NCBI RefSeq assembly: GCF_015356825.1
Contig: NZ_JAACYW010000028.1
Span: forward strand, 1 to 64,000
Origin: Catenulispora rubra
GTDB taxonomy: Bacteria > Actinomycetota > Actinomycetes > Streptomycetales > Catenulisporaceae
Direction: 5' to 3'
DNA: 64,000 bases
Within the stretch, counting starts at the first letter, position 1, and each line of letters opens with the position of its first letter. The notes beneath the pieces were generated by a model. That model made no database searches, was not told the DNA's origin, and saw nothing but the letters and a program-made list of their open reading frames with translations. Made by a program: the position numbers and the translations under genes. Below are positions 60,091-64,000 of this stretch, piece after piece.

Positions 60091-62370
60091 ATGACCGAGA
60101 CCTACCCGAACCCCAGTGCCGAGCAGGACGACGCACAGATCATCACCTTCCCGACCCGCGGCGACGCTGGCGATGACGGCCTGGGCGTGCCCGACTGGGT
60201 CAACGCCGACCGGCCCGCCGCCGACGGGCCGAGCCTGTCCGAGTCCGCGACGAACTCCCGCATCATCGAGGGTGTCATCGTGTCCCCGACGTCCGGGCCG
60301 TCGAGGGCGCAGCGCCGGGCCCGCCGACGCCGGCAGCTGACCGCCGCCCGTGCGGCCCTGACCCACCCGGCGGTGCGCGGGAGCGGCCGGCAGCTGATGT
60401 ACCTGGCCCTGGGCCTGCGGGTTGTGGGCCGCCGGTTCTGGCAGTCGCGGACCACCAGCCTGCACGAGCGGATGATGCGCACCGCAGTGACGATGGGCAA
60501 TCACGACGCCGCGCTGGAGTGGGAGGAGCGGGCGGCGATCCGCCGGTTCGAGCGGCACGAGCGGCGCATGGAACTGCTTTCGGCACCGGTGGACGCCGCC
60601 CGCGCGGTGTTCGCCGGCACCGTGGGCGGGGCGTTCCTGCTGCTGGTGGCGGGTATCGCGCTGTGGGTCCACTCCGGCCACATCACCGATGTGGCTACCC
60701 CGTTCACCGTGACCGCGACGGTCGTGAAGACGATCGCTGACATCGTGCGTGTCACCTGGCGTCCGCTGATCGCGCTGGCGCTGCTGGCCTCCGTGTTGGG
60801 GTTGTGGCAGACGGGCCGCAACGAACGCGAGGCGCTGCCGCTGTGGCTGGCCCCGGCCGGTGAACTGCCCGCAGCCCCGGACGCGTCCTGGATCACGCCG
60901 TCGATCGTGGTGCTGGCGCTGCGGGACCTGGGCCACACCGTGCTGCGCAAAAAGATTGAGGAGATGGCCGACGGGGCCGGGGCGATGCTCGGGCCGATCA
61001 AAACCGCCGGGGTCGGCGTCGAAGTGGACGTGATGCTGCCCCGAGGCGTGGACACCGGCGAGATCCTGGCCCGACACACCAAACTCGCCGAGAACCTGGG
61101 CCGCCACAAGCACGAGCTGTACCTGGAGGTCCCCGGCGACCTGCGCAACACGGTCAGGTTGTGGATCGCCGACATCGGCGCGCTGGATGAGAAGGTCGGA
61201 CCCTCACCGCTGGTCACCGACCCGGACATGGTCGCGAACTGGTTCACCGGCTCCGCCCCGTGGGGCGTGGACCTGCGCCGCAACCCGATCGGCCTGCGGC
61301 TGTACCAGCGCCACGCTCTGCTCACCGGGCTGTCCAACCACGGCAAGACCGCATCGCTGCGGGCGGCGATCCTGTGGGCTGTCCTGGACCCGTGCGTGGA
61401 GATCTGGTTGGCCGACTTGAAGGGTGTCGGCGACTGGGGCATGTTCGACGGCCTGGCCAGCATCCTCATCCAGGGTCCGACAGATGACCACGTCATCGCC
61501 ACCGTGGAAATGGTGGAGGACGCCGCCGACGAGATGGACCGACGCCTGCTGGCGGTGCCGGAGTTGAACCTGGCCAACGGCGTGGACGAGAAGGTCGCGC
61601 GCAAGCCCGGATCCGGGTTCCACCCGATCATCGTCGTCGTGGATGAGGCACAGGTCGCAGTCATGTGCGGCGCCAAGGACGCCAACAAGAAGCCGTACGG
61701 CGGGCTGAGCAACGAATCCCGGTTCCTCACCGCCTGCCGCCGCATCCACAACCAGGGCCGCGCCGTCAACGTCACCCTGGAGCTGGGCACCCAGGACCCT
61801 GACCCGCAGAACTTCCCGAAGATGCTGCGCAACGGCTCCCACCTGCGCGCCTCCCTGCCCCTGGGTTCAGAAGGCCAGGCGAAGATGGTGCTGGGCGAGG
61901 ACGCCGTCAAGGCCGGCGCCACCCCGCACCGGCTGCGCCGCGGCATCGACAAGGGCGTGGTCGTCGCCACCGGCGAAGGCCTGGACTTCCCCGTCGGCCA
62001 GGCCCACATGACGGTGTGGACCCACTTCATCGACGGCGACGACGCCACCACCATCGCCGACCGTGCCAAGACCCGCCGCGCTGCGATGACCAGCCGCACC
62101 GGCGCGCACGACGCGGCCGAGGAACTGCCGCCGCTAGACGTGCTCGCCGACATCGCCGCGATCCTGGGCGCCGCGCCGCGGATGCTCACCCAGGAGGCGA
62201 TGCAACGCCTGGCCGAGCGTGACGAGCGCTACCGGGACTGGACCAACGCCGACTTCAAGGCCGCCCTCGATGAGGCCGGCGCGCCGACCTACACCTACAA
62301 CGGCCGCATGCACGTCCACGGCGACCGCGTCCGCGAGGCCCTGACTCGGCGGTTTTCCGCCACCGAATAG
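60091..62370 (+). CDS. FtsK/SpoIIIE-type DNA translocase, TraB-like conjugal transfer protein
   Basis: A 759-residue translocase, ATG 60091, 2 bp after the DUF2637 gene. N-terminal cytosolic part, then two membrane helices (TVGGAFLLLVAGIALWV and PLIALALLASVLGLW, about residues 180-250). The motor domain has Walker A LTGLSNHGKTASLRA (about 412-420), DLKGVGDWGMF and Walker B FHPIIVVVDEAQVAV. The C-terminus ends in a winged-helix-like segment (YRDWTNADFKAALDEAGAPT). Such proteins pump unprocessed double-stranded DNA between mycelia, the defining transfer mode of actinomycete elements, and bind the clt site by their C-terminal winged helix. Confidence 0.92.
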   Translation: MTETYPNPSAEQDDAQIITFPTRGDAGDDGLGVPDWVNADRPAADGPSLSESATNSRIIEGVIVSPTSGPSRAQRRARRRRQLTAARAALTHPAVRGSGRQLMYLALGLRVVGRRFWQSRTTSLHERMMRTAVTMGNHDAALEWEERAAIRRFERHERRMELLSAPVDAARAVFAGTVGGAFLLLVAGIALWVHSGHITDVATPFTVTATVVKTIADIVRVTWRPLIALALLASVLGLWQTGRNEREALPLWLAPAGELPAAPDASWITPSIVVLALRDLGHTVLRKKIEEMADGAGAMLGPIKTAGVGVEVDVMLPRGVDTGEILARHTKLAENLGRHKHELYLEVPGDLRNTVRLWIADIGALDEKVGPSPLVTDPDMVANWFTGSAPWGVDLRRNPIGLRLYQRHALLTGLSNHGKTASLRAAILWAVLDPCVEIWLADLKGVGDWGMFDGLASILIQGPTDDHVIATVEMVEDAADEMDRRLLAVPELNLANGVDEKVARKPGSGFHPIIVVVDEAQVAVMCGAKDANKKPYGGLSNESRFLTACRRIHNQGRAVNVTLELGTQDPDPQNFPKMLRNGSHLRASLPLGSEGQAKMVLGEDAVKAGATPHRLRRGIDKGVVVATGEGLDFPVGQAHMTVWTHFIDGDDATTIADRAKTRRAAMTSRTGAHDAAEELPPLDVLADIAAILGAAPRMLTQEAMQRLAERDERYRDWTNADFKAALDEAGAPTYTYNGRMHVHGDRVREALTRRFSATE

Positions 62371-62559
62371 CCAGTGAGGCATCTGGTGAGGCAGCCGATT
62401 CCTGGTGAGTTCTCACCAGGCGCCTCACCAGATCACCTCACTGGCCCTGGCCAGGGCGCATGTTGATTTTGGTGAGGCAGTGAAGTGGTGAGGCAGGGCA
62501 GTCACGACCGCCTCAGACCCCTAAAACACGGCCCTGGCCCACCCCCTCGCTGCCTCACC
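62371..62559. repeat. complex inverted/direct repeat cluster after the translocase gene
   Basis: The segment starts one base after the stop codon. A near-perfect 22-bp inverted repeat (62371-62392 with 62422-62444) encloses the palindrome CCTGGTGAG-TT-CTCACCAGG (62401-62420). CCCTGGCCAGGG (62445-62456) follows. GGTGAGGCAG then occurs at 62471 and 62487, and inverted at 62550-62559. Candidate clt, origin or terminator. The rest of the gap to 62617 shows nothing else. Confidence 0.82.
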
Positions 62560-62617
62560 AGCCCCAAGGCTGCCCGCCAGATCACGCCAAGACCACAAAC
62601 GGAAGCAGGACCTGACC

Positions 62618-63256
62618 ATGACCGAAGACCCCACCGGCAAAAGCCGCTCCGCAGCGGCATCCGGCAACCCCAGACACGGTGCAGCCGCACGCAACAGCGG
62701 CGGCAGCAGGCGCACCGGGCGTGGCCGGGACAACTACCAGACGGTGAGCCTGGGCGGCCGTCGACTGCGGGTGGCGCGGACGCTTTCCGAGCGCACCAAT
62801 GACCGCCGCGGCTACTGCCGCCACTGCTCCGGCAACGGCTGCTCGGCCTGCGCCGGCCGAGGCCGCGCTACCACGGCCCCCGGCACCGCCCGCGCATCCC
62901 GACCGACCGGCGGCCGGGCCGAGCGGACCGCCAAGCGGAGCAAGGCCAAGCGTCCGCGCCGCTCCGGTCTGCTGGGGCTGCTGGGCTTCCGCAGGCGAAC
63001 GCCGCTGCGCCGTCGCATGAAGTCCTGGCTCGGCAAGACCTTCGGCACCACCGCTCCGGCCCGCCGCAACCCCGGGCCGGGCCGGGGCGGTCAGGTGGTC
63101 GCGATTGGCGGCAACCCCGGCGCGTCCTGGTGGCGCTGCCCGCGCTGCGGCGCCAGTGAGTACTCCCTGCCCGATGCCGACGTGGCCACCGGCCGCGCGG
63201 CCCGGCATGTCGCCGCCGTCCACCCCGGCATGGCGTTCCGCATCGACCCTCAGTAA
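62618..63256 (+). CDS. basic protein with two zinc-binding motifs
   Basis: A 212-residue very basic protein, ATG 62618. The first part is Arg/Gly/Ser-rich (GGSRRTGRGRDNYQTVSLGG). A DnaJ-like CxxCxGxGCxxC motif appears as YCRHCSGNGCSACAGRGR (about residue 67-84). After a long basic linker (RAERTAKRSKAKRPRRSG) a C-terminal zinc finger reads WWRCPRCGASEYSL with ARHVAAVHPG, a CxxC...HxxxxH pattern. It probably binds DNA or RNA. It directly follows the repeat cluster, so it may be a site-binding accessory protein for replication or transfer; this is inference. Confidence 0.72.
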   Translation: MTEDPTGKSRSAAASGNPRHGAAARNSGGSRRTGRGRDNYQTVSLGGRRLRVARTLSERTNDRRGYCRHCSGNGCSACAGRGRATTAPGTARASRPTGGRAERTAKRSKAKRPRRSGLLGLLGFRRRTPLRRRMKSWLGKTFGTTAPARRNPGPGRGGQVVAIGGNPGASWWRCPRCGASEYSLPDADVATGRAARHVAAVHPGMAFRIDPQ

Positions 63257-63312
63257 CCCGCTCCGGGCCTGCATTCCAGACCACGAACACCGCTCCAAGG
63301 AGGTGTGAATCC

Positions 63313-64000
63313 ATGACCGAACTCGCGATCCCGCAGCCCTCCCCCGGCGACGTCCACCTCACCGCCGACACCCCACCGGCCGGGCCCGGCACGTCGCCGC
63401 GTCGCTGGCCGGTGTCGCCGACCGCGGTCGCGCTGGCCCTGGCGAACCCGGCCGTCACTGGCTGCCTGCTGGCCCTGGCCCGGCACTGGTCGGATCACGG
63501 CGCGCGGCACTCGATCGGCGACATGGTGCCGCTGACCGTCGGCGCCATCCTGGGCCTTGCCATCACGGCCTACGCCGCCGCCACGCGCGATCCGCTGCTG
63601 GTCGGCACCTGCGGCGCCCTGACAGCTGCCGCCCTCGGAATCGGGATGATGGCCTATCCCACCGGACTGGCCGAACCGCTGATCACCGCCGGGGTGGCCA
63701 CCGTCGCAGGGTGGGTGTTCACCCGCCGCCAATGGCGCGCCCACTGCATCCGCCGCGACGACGCCGAACAGCGCCAGGCCGACCGCGACCACGAACAGAC
63801 CGTCGTCGGAATGCAATGCCAGACCGCCATAGAAGTCAACGCCATCCAGCAGCAGGGCAAGACCGACCGCCGCAAGCTGAAGGAACTCGGCAAGACCCGA
63901 CGGCTGGAACTGCGCCTGGACCTGGCCGAGTTCGAATCGCTCAAGCTGGAGCGCGACACCCGCCGCCGCCACTTCATGACGCTCAGCCCCACCGCCACCG
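63313..64000 (+). CDS. membrane protein of the element, partial (runs off the right edge)
   Basis: Open from ATG 63313 (AAGGAGGTGTG upstream) to the last base, 229 codons visible. After a Pro-rich start (LTADTPPAGPGTSPRRWPVS) there are four hydrophobic segments: PTAVALALANPAVTGCLLAL, MVPLTVGAILGLAITAYAAA, LLVGTCGALTAAALGIGMM and LITAGVATVAGWVF. A long charged helical region follows (RRDDAEQRQADRDHEQTVVG, LRLDLAEFESLKLERDTRRR), likely a coiled coil. Likely another Spd-type membrane protein. The replication initiator, excisionase and integrase would be expected farther right. Confidence 0.75.
   Translation, partial: MTELAIPQPSPGDVHLTADTPPAGPGTSPRRWPVSPTAVALALANPAVTGCLLALARHWSDHGARHSIGDMVPLTVGAILGLAITAYAAATRDPLLVGTCGALTAAALGIGMMAYPTGLAEPLITAGVATVAGWVFTRRQWRAHCIRRDDAEQRQADRDHEQTVVGMQCQTAIEVNAIQQQGKTDRRKLKELGKTRRLELRLDLAEFESLKLERDTRRRHFMTLSPTAT

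Overview
The window is very GC-rich, with strong G/C bias at third codon positions, frequent GTG and TTG starts, WXG100/ESX genes, a WhiB-like protein, an Fxs-type RiPP cluster and an actinomycete-type integrative element. It is chromosomal DNA of a filamentous actinobacterium; a Streptomyces/Catenulispora-like genus is my inference, not something I could test.

Layout. (1) 1-17.0 kb: a type VII (ESX-like) secretion locus. eccC (minus, cut by the left edge) diverges from eccD-eccB, two WXG100 genes, two low-complexity putative secreted proteins, a YbaB/EbfC-like gene, a third WXG100 gene and a 1,629-residue effector. The effector has a caspase-like His/Cys region and a C-terminal ADP-ribosyltransferase domain, and is followed by two related genes that look like its immunity proteins. 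(2) 17.1-25.7 kb: ordinary accessory genes: a GT2 glycosyltransferase, a collagen-like surface protein, a DHA2 drug exporter with a divergent TetR repressor and palindromic operator, a frameshifted flavoprotein remnant, a DUF6924-like protein, and a GntR regulator facing a secreted (alpha/alpha)-barrel glycosidase whose C-terminal module is cut off by a stop codon. (3) 26.4-34.8 kb: a complete type I Wadjet anti-plasmid operon, jetABCD, closed by a 13-bp hairpin. (4) 35.8-44.1 kb: an Fxs RiPP cluster: precursor fxsA with an unusual FDAII end, fxsB (radical SAM fused to an HExxH domain), two TIR-domain proteins, and a large ParA-like/TIR-like/NB-ARC/TPR protein. (5) 44.2-51.4 kb: an alpha/beta hydrolase, a small membrane protein, a decayed AlbA_2 (Schlafen-like) gene beside a perfect 65-bp palindrome, and an SNF2 helicase/SWIM zinc-finger pair. 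(6) 51.64 kb to the right edge: the left part of an integrated actinomycete conjugative element (AICE). It starts at a tRNA-Ala(TGC) 3'-end fragment (att site). Then come an AbrB/RelE-type toxin-antitoxin pair, a HAD phosphatase and GntR repressor transcribed leftward, and a long overlapping rightward operon with small Spd-type membrane proteins, WhiB, Nudix, HNH, a DUF2637 protein and an FtsK/TraB-like translocase. The rightward promoter is covered by CTAGG repeats, the likely GntR operator. Replication, excision and integrase genes and the intact tRNA should lie beyond the right edge.

Regions 3-6 together resemble a defence and mobility island: anti-plasmid Wadjet, a TIR/STAND-like Fxs module, a Schlafen-like remnant and an integrated element carrying its own toxin-antitoxin. 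The most novel-looking items are the ESX effector with duplicated candidate immunity genes, the FDAII variant fxsA next to the TIR/STAND module, the 65-bp palindrome, 24-bp-phased iterons inside the DUF2637 gene, and the complex repeat cluster after the translocase gene.
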